DNA from: Hyphomicrobiales bacterium
GTDB taxonomy: Bacteria; Pseudomonadota; Alphaproteobacteria; Rhizobiales; Aestuariivirgaceae
DNA: 8,571 nucleotides
Assembly (NCBI GenBank): GCA_027051995.1
Contig: JALUFY010000356.1
Coordinates: forward strand, 1-8,571
Reading direction: 5' to 3'
Numbering within the stretch: the first letter of the stretch is position 1; every line of letters starts with the position of its first letter. The position numbers and the translations under genes are program-made. The notes below the pieces were generated by a model. It was given only the letters and a program-made list of their open reading frames with translations. It did no database searches and was not told where the DNA came from. Shown one piece after another: positions 1 to 6,271 of the stretch.

Positions 1-809
1 TGCCGTTCGACCGTTCGTCCCTGACCCGCTGGCGGCAGCGCCTGGGCGAGGAGAAGGTGATGGCGCTGTTGCAGGCGAGCCTCATGGCGGCGGTGCGGCT
101 GGGGGCGGCGCGGCCTTCGGACTTCAGGCGGGTGATCGTGGACACGACGGTGCAGGAGAAGAACATCACCCATCCAACCGATGCGAAGCTGATGGACACG
201 GCGCGGCGGCGTCTGGCGCGGCTGGCGAAGACGCATGGCGTCCACCTGCGCCAGAGCTACGCGCGGGTGGGCAAGCGGGCCTTGATCAAGCATCAGCGCT
301 ATCGCCACGCCAGGCAGTTCAAGCGGGCCAAGCGGGAAAAGCGCCGTCTGTCCACGTATCTGGGGCGCGTCATCCGGGACATCAGGCGCAAGATCGCGGG
401 CAATGCGGCGCTGGAGGACATCTTCCGGGCCGAGCTGTGGAAGGCTTCAGCGGGTGCGCACGCAGAAGCCCCGGGACGGGATACTGAAAAAGATTTATTC
501 ACTGCACGCGCCGGAGGTGGAGTGCATCGGAAAAGGCAAGGCGCACAAGCCTCAGGCGTTCGGGGTGAAGGTATCGGTGGCCACCCCGTGGCGGCGCTCG
601 AAAGGCGGGCAGTTCGTGGCCCATGTCAAGGCGCTGCCGGGCAGGCCCTATGACGGCCATACCCTGCGCACGGTGCTGCCGGAGATCGAAAAGTTCACAG
701 GCGCGGCGCTGGAGCGGGTCCATGTGGACGACGGCTATCGCGGCCACGGGCTGGGGACGCGATACAAGTTCAAGGTCTTCACCTCCAGCCAGAAGCGCGG
801 GGTGACCAG
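1..809 (+). mobile_element. IS5-family insertion sequence remnant, truncated at the right end
   Basis: Everything recognisable here is transposase coding sequence of the IS5 family. The left part lies outside the window. Homology to the family as I know it ends at about 809, well before the transposase C-terminus and before any right-hand terminal inverted repeat. I see no target-site duplication. The element is therefore a decayed, immobile fragment lying immediately downstream of phoB. Confidence 0.75.
3..809 (+). pseudogene. IS5-family DDE transposase, frameshifted and 3'-truncated
   Basis: The reading frame is open from base 3 (PFDRSSLTRWRQRLGEEK), so the true start lies left of the window. 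The first part contains VIVDTTVQEKNITHPTDAKL, with the first catalytic Asp at 141-143, and a basic stretch ending RVIRDIRRKIAGNAALEDIF. At about 441-450 the family sequence continues in the +1 frame: one extra base, probably one of the T's at 446-447, separates ELWKA from QRVRTQKPRD. The second frame carries IYSLHAPEVECIGKGKAHKP, a GGQFVAHVKALPG segment and the DDGYRGH motif, with the second Asp at about 727-732. After KFKVFTSSQKRGVT, ending near 809, similarity stops. The C-terminal part with the catalytic Glu (EPVIGHLK in relatives) is absent. Family motifs are from memory. The frameshift plus truncation mean no active transposase is made from this copy. Confidence 0.85.
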
Positions 810-810
810 G

Positions 811-841
811 GCCAAGGCTGTCTGGCTGTGGAGGCTTTGGC
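811..841 (-). terminator. Possible phoB-distal hairpin
   Basis: An imperfect inverted repeat starts one base after the phoB stop codon: GCCAAGGC (811-818) pairs with GCTTTGGC (834-841) over 8 bp including one G-U pair, with a 15-base loop. No T-tract follows in the direction of phoB transcription, so it is at best a weak or Rho-assisted terminator. It fills almost exactly the gap between the end of recognisable transposase sequence and phoB, and may be what remains of the original phoB 3' region. Confidence 0.3.
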
Positions 842-1525
842 TCATTTCTCCAGCATGTAGCCCGCGGCGCGCACGGTGCGGATGGGGTTTGGTTCGCCGT
901 CGCTGGTGAGCGCCTTGCGCAGCCGGCCGATGCAGACATCCACGGCGCGTTCGTCCACGAACTTGTCGCGTCCCCAGACATGATCGAGCAGCTGGGCGCG
1001 CGAATGGACGCGGCCGGGATTCTCCATGAGGAACGCCAGAAGCCGCATTTCCACCGGACCCAGGCGCAATTTCCTCTTGCCGCGCCAGGCCGTATGGGCG
1101 GCGCGGTCCAGCCGGATATCGCCCGTTTCAATTACTTCGGCGATCTTGCGCGGGCTGGCGCGGCGCAAGAGCGCCTTGATGCGCGCCAGAAGCTCGGGCA
1201 CGGAAAAGGGCTTGACCACATAGTCGTCCGCGCCAATGGACAATCCGCGCACCTTGTCCGTTTCCTCGCTGCGCGCCGTGAGCAGCATGACGGGCATGTC
1301 CCTTGTGCGCTTGTCCGCCCTGATCCGGCGGCACAGTTCTATTCCGGACACGCCGGGCAGCATCCAGTCCAGAATGGCGATGTCGAAGGGCTGTTCGGCG
1401 AGCAGCAGCTCGCCCTCCTCGCCATCCGGGGCGGTGGTCACGTCATACCCTTCCGCCTCGAGATTGTAGCGCAGCATGACGGCCAGGGCTTCCTCGTCCT
1501 CGACCAGGAGCACGCGGATGGTCAT
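842..1525 (-). CDS. phoB: Phosphate regulon response regulator PhoB (OmpR/PhoB family)
   Basis: A 227-residue cytoplasmic transcription factor that, once phosphorylated by PhoR, binds Pho boxes and activates phosphate-starvation genes. The receiver domain (about 3-120) shows the acidic pocket E9/D10, the phosphoacceptor D53 in ILDWMLPG, T83 in MLLTARS and K105 in VVKPF. The winged-helix domain (about 130-227) has LGPVEMRLLAFLMENPGRV, the recognition region DERAVDVCIGRLRKAL and the terminal RTVRAAGYMLEK. The length matches the family (E. coli PhoB has 229 residues), so the protein is complete although an IS remnant begins about 30 bases beyond its stop. The ATG lies 6 bases after the phoU stop TAA, with AAGGG just upstream overlapping that stop, so it is probably translationally coupled to phoU. 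As last gene of the cluster it is likely induced with pst. The pst/phoU context makes PhoB the firm choice among OmpR-type regulators. Confidence 0.96.
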   Translation of the reverse strand: MTIRVLLVEDEEALAVMLRYNLEAEGYDVTTAPDGEEGELLLAEQPFDIAILDWMLPGVSGIELCRRIRADKRTRDMPVMLLTARSEETDKVRGLSIGADDYVVKPFSVPELLARIKALLRRASPRKIAEVIETGDIRLDRAAHTAWRGKRKLRLGPVEMRLLAFLMENPGRVHSRAQLLDHVWGRDKFVDERAVDVCIGRLRKALTSDGEPNPIRTVRAAGYMLEK

Positions 1526-1531
1526 GATCCC

Positions 1532-2278
1532 TTATTCCCCGTTCCCGCCATCCGGCGTGTCCTCGACGGCGGGCGGGGGCATCATGCCGGCCGTCGCGTC
1601 GCTCTTGGGACGGGCCTGCTCCAGGCGCTCGCCAGTGGCCAGATAGACAATATTCTCGGCGATGTTGGTGATGTGATCGCCGATGCGCTCCAGGTTGCGC
1701 GCGCCGAAGAGCAGATGCGTGCACAGGCCGATGGTGCGCGGGTCTTCCATCATGTAGGTGAGCAGCTCGCGGAACAGCGCGTTGTAGGCCTCGTCGATGT
1801 CCTCGTCGCGCTCCCGGACCTCAAGCGCCTTTTGCGCGTCGCGGGTCCGGTAAGCCTCCAGAATATCGTGCAATTGCCCGATCACCTGCTTGCCCATGCG
1901 CTTGAGGCCCTTCTTGAGCGGCTTGGGCGGCTTGCTGTCCGCCAGGGTGATGACGCGCCGGGCGATGTTCTTGGCCAGATCGCCGATGCGCTCCAGATCG
2001 CTGGCGATTTTCAGCGCCGCGATGACCGAGCGCAGGTCGTTGGCCATGGGCTGGCGCAGGGCGATCAGCGAAATCGCCCTGTCCTCGATCTCCATGTCCA
2101 GCTGGTCGATCTCGCGGTCGCGCAGGATGATCGCCCCGGCCAGCTCCGGGTCGCGCTTGCGCAGGGCGCGCAGGGCGCCGTCAAGCGTCTTTTCCGCCAG
2201 CTTGCCCATTTTGACGATTTTCTCGTCGAGCTCGGCCAGATCGCGGTCGAAGGCCTTGATGATGTGACTTTCCGTCAT
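1532..2278 (-). CDS. phoU: Phosphate signalling protein PhoU
   Basis: A cytoplasmic regulator that holds back PhoR signalling when phosphate is plentiful and moderates PstSCAB transport. The 248-residue protein consists of two repeated three-helix-bundle halves. Each carries the conserved metal-binding signature, seen as ERIGDLAKNI (96-105) and ERIGDHITNI (197-206). The N-terminus HIIKAFDRDLAELDEKIVKMG and the RQPMANDLRSVIAALKI segment are typical. A short Pro/Gly/acidic tail after about residue 222 extends past the core fold and looks disordered. The ATG is 13 bases after the pstB stop; AAGG lies 7 bases upstream, inside a small GAGAA/TTCTC inverted repeat. Its place between pstB and phoB is the classical arrangement and supports co-expression with the transporter. 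Confidence 0.96.
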   Translation of the reverse strand: MTESHIIKAFDRDLAELDEKIVKMGKLAEKTLDGALRALRKRDPELAGAIILRDREIDQLDMEIEDRAISLIALRQPMANDLRSVIAALKIASDLERIGDLAKNIARRVITLADSKPPKPLKKGLKRMGKQVIGQLHDILEAYRTRDAQKALEVRERDEDIDEAYNALFRELLTYMMEDPRTIGLCTHLLFGARNLERIGDHITNIAENIVYLATGERLEQARPKSDATAGMMPPPAVEDTPDGGNGE

Positions 2279-2291
2279 GGGAGAACCTTTC

Positions 2292-3140
2292 TCAGCCGAA
2301 TCGTCCGGTGATGTAATCTTGGGTTTTTTCCTTGCGCGGGGCGGTGAAAATCTGGTCCGTCTCGCCTTCCTCGATGATTTCGCCGAGATACATGAAGGCG
2401 GTGCGGCTGGACATGCGGGCCGCCTGCTGCATGTTGTGGGTGACGATGACGATGGTGTAATCGGCGGCCAGCTCCATGACCAGCTCCTCGATATGCGCGG
2501 TCGAGATGGGATCGAGCGCCGAGGTCGGCTCGTCGAGCAGGATCACTTCGGGCTTCACCGCGATGGCGCGGGCGATGCACAGCCGCTGCTGCTGGCCGCC
2601 GGAGAGCGCCGCGCCGCTCTTGCCCAGCATGTCCTTGACTTCATCCCAGAGGGCGGCGCGCTTCAGGGCGGAGACGACGCGCTCCTCCATCTCCGCCTTT
2701 GGCAGCCTTTCGTAAAGCCGGATGCCGAAGGCGATGTTGTCGAAGATGCTCATGGGGAAGGGCGCGGGCTTCTGGAAGACCATGCCCACCTTCGCCCTGA
2801 GCAGATTGATGTCCACGTCGCGGCCCAGGATGTTTTCGCCGTCCATCCAGATTTCGCCCTCGGCGCGCTGATTGGGATAGAGCGAATAGATGCGGTTGAA
2901 AGTGCGCAGCAAGGTGGACTTGCCGCAGCCCGAAGGACCGATGAAGGCCATGACCTGACGCTCGGGTATCTTCAGGTTGATGTCATGCAGGACGTGATTC
3001 TTGCCATAGTAGAAATCCAGATGGCGGATATCGAGCTTTGCCCGATTTGCGTTTGCGCCGGGCGCGGCGCCGTCCACCGCCTCCGTGGCCGCGGGCGCTT
3101 CCGCCCCGTTGTGCTCGATAGCATTCATCGCAAGCGTCAT
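2292..3140 (-). CDS. pstB: Phosphate ABC transporter ATP-binding protein PstB
   Basis: The ATPase of the high-affinity phosphate importer, acting on the cytoplasmic face of PstCA. All ABC motifs are intact in the 282-residue protein: Walker [10 protein letters not shown] (68-76), Q-loop Gln 123 in [10 protein letters not shown], signature LSGGQ (179-183) followed by [11 protein letters not shown], Walker B VILLDEP (199-205) with PTSALDP, and switch His 235 in [10 protein letters not shown]. The [17 protein letters not shown] stretch is characteristic of PstB. The ATG shares the ATGA overlap (3137-3140) with the pstA stop, suggesting translational coupling. An internal ATG at 3128 is a possible alternative start. 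The first 35 or so residues are Ala/Glu-rich and low in complexity, so this extension is lineage-specific or the real start is slightly downstream; the ABC core begins at about [11 protein letters not shown]. Confidence 0.97.
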   Translation of the reverse strand: MTLAMNAIEHNGAEAPAATEAVDGAAPGANANRAKLDIRHLDFYYGKNHVLHDINLKIPERQVMAFIGPSGCGKSTLLRTFNRIYSLYPNQRAEGEIWMDGENILGRDVDINLLRAKVGMVFQKPAPFPMSIFDNIAFGIRLYERLPKAEMEERVVSALKRAALWDEVKDMLGKSGAALSGGQQQRLCIARAIAVKPEVILLDEPTSALDPISTAHIEELVMELAADYTIVIVTHNMQQAARMSSRTAFMYLGEIIEEGETDQIFTAPRKEKTQDYITGRFG

Positions 3141-3982
3141 CCCTTTTGATTGCCGCCGCGCAGAAAGGCGCGGGTGAGAATGTTCAGCCCCAGCACCACC
3201 AGGGTGATGAGCAGCGATCCGGCCCAGGCCAGATCGTGCCAGTTGTCATAGGGGCCCATGGCGAAATTGAAGATGGTCACCGGCAGGTTGGCCATCGGCC
3301 GGCTCATGTCGAGCGAGAAGAACTGATTGTTCAGCGCGGTGAACAGCAGGGGCGCGGTTTCGCCGGATATGCGCGCCACAGACAGCAGAATGCCGGTCAT
3401 GACGCCGCTGCGGGCGGCGCGCAGCACCACGCGGGTGATGACCTTCCAGCGCGGCGCGCCCAGGGCGGCGGCGGCCTCGCGCATGGTGTCGGGCACCAGC
3501 AGCATCATGTCCTCCGTGGTGCGCAGGATCACCGGCAGGGCGATGATGGCCAGCGCCACCGCCCCCGACCAGCCGGAAAATCCGCCCAGCGGCGCCACCA
3601 TGATCTCATAAACGAAGACGCCGATGACGATGGACGGCGCGGAGAGCAGGATGTCGGAGACGAAGCGCACGGTGGCGGCCAGCCATCCGCCGCGCCCGTA
3701 TTCGGAGAGATAAATGCCGGCCATGACACCCAGCGGCGCGCCGAAAATCACGCCCAGCACGGTAAGCATAAGGGAGCCGGTGATGGCGTTGCGAAGGCCG
3801 CCGCCTTCCGATCCGGGGCCGGGCATGTCATGGGTGAACAGCGCCGGATCAAGATGGGCGAAGCCGCGGGCGAACAGCACCCACAGCAGCCAGACCAGAA
3901 AGAACAGCCCGAAGGCCGTGGCCAGCACCGAGGCGGTCAGGTTGAAGACATTGAGGAGCTTGCGCCGCGCGTAAAGATTCAT
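3137..3982 (-). CDS. pstA: Phosphate ABC transporter permease PstA
   Basis: One of the two inner-membrane subunits that form the phosphate channel with PstC. With the ATG at 3982 it has 281 residues. The first hydrophobic span is about residues 12-37 ([20 protein letters not shown]), followed by a periplasmic loop and a further set of hydrophobic spans. The cytoplasmic EAA loop that contacts PstB is visible as [20 protein letters not shown] (168-187), followed by the PstA-like [23 protein letters not shown] at 3997, overlapping the pstC stop as GTGA, would add five residues. I prefer the ATG because GAGGG lies 8 bases before it. Its stop overlaps the pstB start. Assignment as PstA rather than PstC rests on gene order and the [11 protein letters not shown] segment. 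Confidence 0.95.
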   Translation of the reverse strand: MNLYARRKLLNVFNLTASVLATAFGLFFLVWLLWVLFARGFAHLDPALFTHDMPGPGSEGGGLRNAITGSLMLTVLGVIFGAPLGVMAGIYLSEYGRGGWLAATVRFVSDILLSAPSIVIGVFVYEIMVAPLGGFSGWSGAVALAIIALPVILRTTEDMMLLVPDTMREAAAALGAPRWKVITRVVLRAARSGVMTGILLSVARISGETAPLLFTALNNQFFSLDMSRPMANLPVTIFNFAMGPYDNWHDLAWAGSLLITLVVLGLNILTRAFLRGGNQKG

Positions 3983-3990
3983 GATTCCGT

Positions 3991-3995
3991 CCCTC
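3991..3995 (-). promoter_or_regulatory. pstA ribosome binding site overlapping the pstC stop codon
   Basis: On the minus strand GAGGG occupies 3995-3991, 8 bases before the ATG at 3982, and shares two bases with the pstC TGA (3996-3994). Ribosomes finishing pstC would sit on the pstA ribosome binding site, which favours re-initiation at the ATG over the GTG at 3997. Confidence 0.5.
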
Positions 3996-4953
3996 ACGAT
4001 TTCGCCCCGTCCTGGCGCGACATCCGGATGAGCATGATCCTTGCCAGGGAGAGCACGATGAAAGTGATGAGAAACAGCACAAGCCCCAAGGCGATCAGGG
4101 ATGATGTGTAGATTTCGCCATCGGCCTCGGTGAACTCGTTGGCGATGGTGGAGGCGATGGAATTGCCCGGCCAGAACAGCCCGGTGTTGAGATCATGGGA
4201 GTTGCCGATGACGAAGGTCACCGCCATGGTTTCGCCCAGCGCCCGGCCCAGCCCCAGCATGACCGCGCCGGTGACGCCGGCGCGCGTCACCGGCAGCACC
4301 ACCTTCCAGACCACCTCCCAGGTGGTGCAGCCCAGTCCGTAGGCGGATTCGCGCAGTTCGCGGCGCACCGTATTGAACACATCGCGCATCACCGAGGCGA
4401 TAAAGGGGATGATCATGATGGCCAGAATGACGCCGGCGGTAAAGACGCTGATGCCCAGCGGCGGCCCCTCGAACAGCGCTCCGATCACCGGCAGCCGCCC
4501 CAGGGTGGCGGTGAGCAGAGGCTGGATATGCTCCGCGAAGAAGGGCGCGAACACGAACAGGCCCCACATGCCGTAGATGATGCTGGGAATGGCCGCCAGA
4601 AGCTCGATGGCCGTGCCGACGGGGCGCTTCAGCCACACCGGGCACAGCTCGGTGATGAACAGGGCGATGCCGAAGCTGACGGGCAGGCCGATGATGATGG
4701 CGATGGCCGAGGAAACCAGCGTGCCGGTGATGGGCGAAAGCGCGCCGAATTGTTCGGTGACGGGATTCCATTCGGCCGAGGTGATGAAGTGAAGGAAGCC
4801 GAATTTTCCAAGCGCGGGCATGGAGCCCTTCACCAGCATGAGAATGATCGCGCCCAGCACGGCGAGAACGGTGAGAGCCGCCACCAGCGACGCGCCCCTG
4901 AACAGCGTATCGCCCAGCGCGCCGCCGCGCGGATTTGCCGAAGTGTCATTCAT
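3994..4953 (-). CDS. pstC: Phosphate ABC transporter permease PstC
   Basis: The second membrane subunit of the high-affinity phosphate channel. From the ATG at 4953 it has 319 residues, the same length as E. coli PstC. A first strong hydrophobic span is at about 21-42, followed by a periplasmic segment (GKFGFLHFITSAEWNP) and further spans, including GTLVSSAIAIIIGLPVSFGI and a glycine/proline-rich stretch with LLAAIPSIIYGMWGLFVF, typical of PstC. The PstB-contacting EAA loop is RESAYGLGCTTWEVVWKVV (201-219), followed by GLGRALGETMAVTFVIGN. An ATG at 4983 is in frame and would add ten residues (MRGWDLGDTR), but GGGGA 7 bases before the 4953 ATG and the family length support the shorter form. 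It is separated from pstS by 157 bases that contain a strong hairpin. Confidence 0.95.
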   Translation of the reverse strand: MNDTSANPRGGALGDTLFRGASLVAALTVLAVLGAIILMLVKGSMPALGKFGFLHFITSAEWNPVTEQFGALSPITGTLVSSAIAIIIGLPVSFGIALFITELCPVWLKRPVGTAIELLAAIPSIIYGMWGLFVFAPFFAEHIQPLLTATLGRLPVIGALFEGPPLGISVFTAGVILAIMIIPFIASVMRDVFNTVRRELRESAYGLGCTTWEVVWKVVLPVTRAGVTGAVMLGLGRALGETMAVTFVIGNSHDLNTGLFWPGNSIASTIANEFTEADGEIYTSSLIALGLVLFLITFIVLSLARIMLIRMSRQDGAKS

Positions 4954-4960
4954 CCGTGTA

Positions 4961-4965
4961 TCCCC
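4961..4965 (-). promoter_or_regulatory. pstC ribosome binding site
   Basis: GGGGA on the minus strand lies 7 bases before the ATG at 4953. The competing in-frame ATG at 4983 has only a weak GGCGGA-like match upstream, next to a short GGGCG/CGCCC hairpin (4984-4999). This decides the start in favour of 4953. Confidence 0.5.
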
Positions 4966-5017
4966 GAGATCCCATCCCCGCATGGGCGTTCCGCCGCCCG
5001 TCCTGTTAAATCAAATA

Positions 5018-5047
5018 CCTTCACCGTCCCGCAAGAGACGGTGAAGG
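5018..5047 (-). terminator. Perfect 11-bp stem-loop between pstS and pstC
   Basis: CCTTCACCGTC (5018-5028) and GACGGTGAAGG (5037-5047) are exact reverse complements separated by 8 bases. In the direction of transcription the stem is followed by TATTTGATTTAA, a T-rich but interrupted run. The hairpin starts 63 bases after the pstS stop and ends 64 bases before the pstC start. It could act as a partial terminator, or as a 3' stabiliser of a processed pstS mRNA, so that more binding protein than permease is made. No alternative promoter for pstC is evident. Confidence 0.65.
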
Positions 5048-5110
5048 GTTTTCGTCACTTTTCTGCCGCAAGGGCCGCCATTTCTTCGTGGCGTATCCGC
5101 CAAATGCGCC

Positions 5111-6163
5111 CTATTTGGCCCACACCGGATTGCCGGATGCGTCCTTGATGGTCTGCGACCATTTCTTTTCAACCATGTCCACGACCTTCTCGGGCATGGG
5201 CACGTAATCGAGCTTCAGCGCCGCGTCCTGCCCGTTTTTGTAGGCCCAGTCGAAGAACTTCAGCACCGCCCTGGTATTCTCCGGCTTGTCAGCCTTCTTG
5301 TAGACGAGGATGAAGGACGCGCCCGTGATGGGCCAGCTTTTCGCGCCCGGCTGGTTGGTCAGAAGCAGGTAATACCCCTTGGCGGCGGCCCAGTCCGCGC
5401 CGGCGGCCGCGGCCTGGAAATTGGCGGCGGTTGGCGTCACATAGGCGCCGTCATGGTTTTCCAGCTTCGTCCAGGTCAAGTGATTCTGGAGCGCATAGGC
5501 ATATTCCACATAGCCGATGCCGCCGGGAATGCGCGAGACATAGGAGGAAACACCCTCATTGCCCTTGCCTCCAACGCCCGTGGGCCAGGACACCGCCTTG
5601 CCGAAGCCGACCTTCTCTTTCCATTCGGGGCTGATCTTGGAAAGATAGTTGGTGAAGATGAAGGTCGTGCCGGAGCCATCGGAGCGGTGCACCACGGTGA
5701 TCTTCATCTCCGGCAGCTTGACGCCGGGGTTGATGGCGGCGATTTTCGCATCGTTCCACTTCGTGATCTTGCCGAGGAAAATGTCCGCGAGAACCTGCTT
5801 GCTGAGCTTCAGCTCACCGCTCTTGATGCCCGGCAGGTTCACCGCCAGCACCTCTCCGCCCATGATCTGCGGCCACTGGATCAGGCCATACTTGTCAAGA
5901 TCCGCGGGCTTCATGGGCGCATCCGATGCGCCGAAGTCCACAGTCTTCGCCTTGATCTGCTTGATGCCGCCACCCGAGCCGATGGACTGGTAGTTCAGCT
6001 TCACGCCGGTGGCCTTGTAATAGGCCTCGGCCCACTTGGCGTAAACCGGATAGGGGAAGGTGGCGCCCGCCCCGGTAATCGTCTTCACTCCGGCGCTGGC
6101 CACGCCAGAAGCCAGAATGGCAATGGCCGCGGCGGCGCAGGCGGCGGCAAGGGTGCGTTTCAT
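5111..6163 (-). CDS. pstS: Periplasmic phosphate-binding protein PstS
   Basis: Captures phosphate in the periplasm and delivers it to PstCA. From the ATG at 6163 it has 350 residues, close to the family norm. The Sec signal peptide is clear: MKR, a hydrophobic Ala/Ile core, and cleavage probably after VASA (residue 24). There is no lipobox cysteine, so it should be soluble. Phosphate-binding segments are GAGATFP (31-37), GSGGGIKQI (62-70), FGASD (77-81) and HRSDGSGTT (159-167); GKGNEGV (199-205) and RIPGGIGYVEYAYA also fit. The frame is open farther upstream to a TTG at 6190, but that would bury the signal peptide; GGGAG about 10 bases before 6163 supports the chosen start. A Pho box lies 78-95 bases upstream. 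The gene sits between phoR and pstC rather than being encoded elsewhere. Confidence 0.97.
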   Translation of the reverse strand: MKRTLAAACAAAAIAILASGVASAGVKTITGAGATFPYPVYAKWAEAYYKATGVKLNYQSIGSGGGIKQIKAKTVDFGASDAPMKPADLDKYGLIQWPQIMGGEVLAVNLPGIKSGELKLSKQVLADIFLGKITKWNDAKIAAINPGVKLPEMKITVVHRSDGSGTTFIFTNYLSKISPEWKEKVGFGKAVSWPTGVGGKGNEGVSSYVSRIPGGIGYVEYAYALQNHLTWTKLENHDGAYVTPTAANFQAAAAGADWAAAKGYYLLLTNQPGAKSWPITGASFILVYKKADKPENTRAVLKFFDWAYKNGQDAALKLDYVPMPEKVVDMVEKKWSQTIKDASGNPVWAK

Positions 6164-6196
6164 GTTCAGGATACTCCCGTCTTGCATCAATCCAAC

Positions 6197-6216
6197 GGAA
6201 GCCCGGCGGGGCCTCC
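6197..6216 (-). promoter_or_regulatory. GC-rich hairpin in the pstS leader
   Basis: On the minus strand GGAGGCCC (6216-6209), a CGCC loop and GGGCTTCC (6204-6197) form an 8-bp stem with one G-U pair. It lies between the Pho box and the pstS start, close to where the mRNA 5' end would fall. An AGGAGG sequence (6218-6213), better than the ribosome binding site used by pstS, is partly inside the stem and has no suitably spaced start codon. A role in mRNA stability or translation is inference. Confidence 0.4.
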
Positions 6217-6240
6217 TGCAAGGTGAGATGACATGCGATT

Positions 6241-6258
6241 GTGACAGGCGTGTTACAA
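6241..6258 (-). promoter_or_regulatory. Pho box (PhoB binding site) of the pstS promoter
   Basis: Read on the minus strand, TTGTAAC (6258-6252), four bases, then CTGTCAC (6247-6241) match the known Pho box pattern of two CTGTCAT-like 7-mers spaced 4 bases apart. Another related 7-mer, ATGTCAT (6234-6228), follows two bases out of phase. The site lies in the 108 bases between the phoR stop and the pstS start. A phosphate-starvation promoter for pstS-pstCAB-phoU-phoB is therefore likely. I see no convincing -10 hexamer, which is usual for PhoB-activated promoters. Confidence 0.7.
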
Positions 6259-6271
6259 AAAATCGCGGAAA

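Noticed and set aside
481..497. A-run in the transposase as a programmed frameshift site
   Set aside because: The frame change occurs about 40 bases earlier and in the +1 direction, so the A-run does not explain it.
980..2311. Long plus-strand open frame (443 codons) opposite phoB and phoU
   Set aside because: It is antisense to two intact, family-typical genes; its translation is rich in His/Gln/Gly/Arg without family motifs, as expected for the opposite strand of high-GC coding DNA.
3146..5148. Plus-strand open frames at 3146-4111 and 4195-5148 opposite pstA, pstC and the pstS-pstC gap
   Set aside because: Translations are dominated by His, Gln, Gly, Asp and Arg, lack motifs and lie opposite conserved permease genes; they are strand shadows.
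5453..6226. Plus-strand open frame opposite pstS
   Set aside because: It mirrors the conserved pstS codons and has no recognisable domain or upstream signal.
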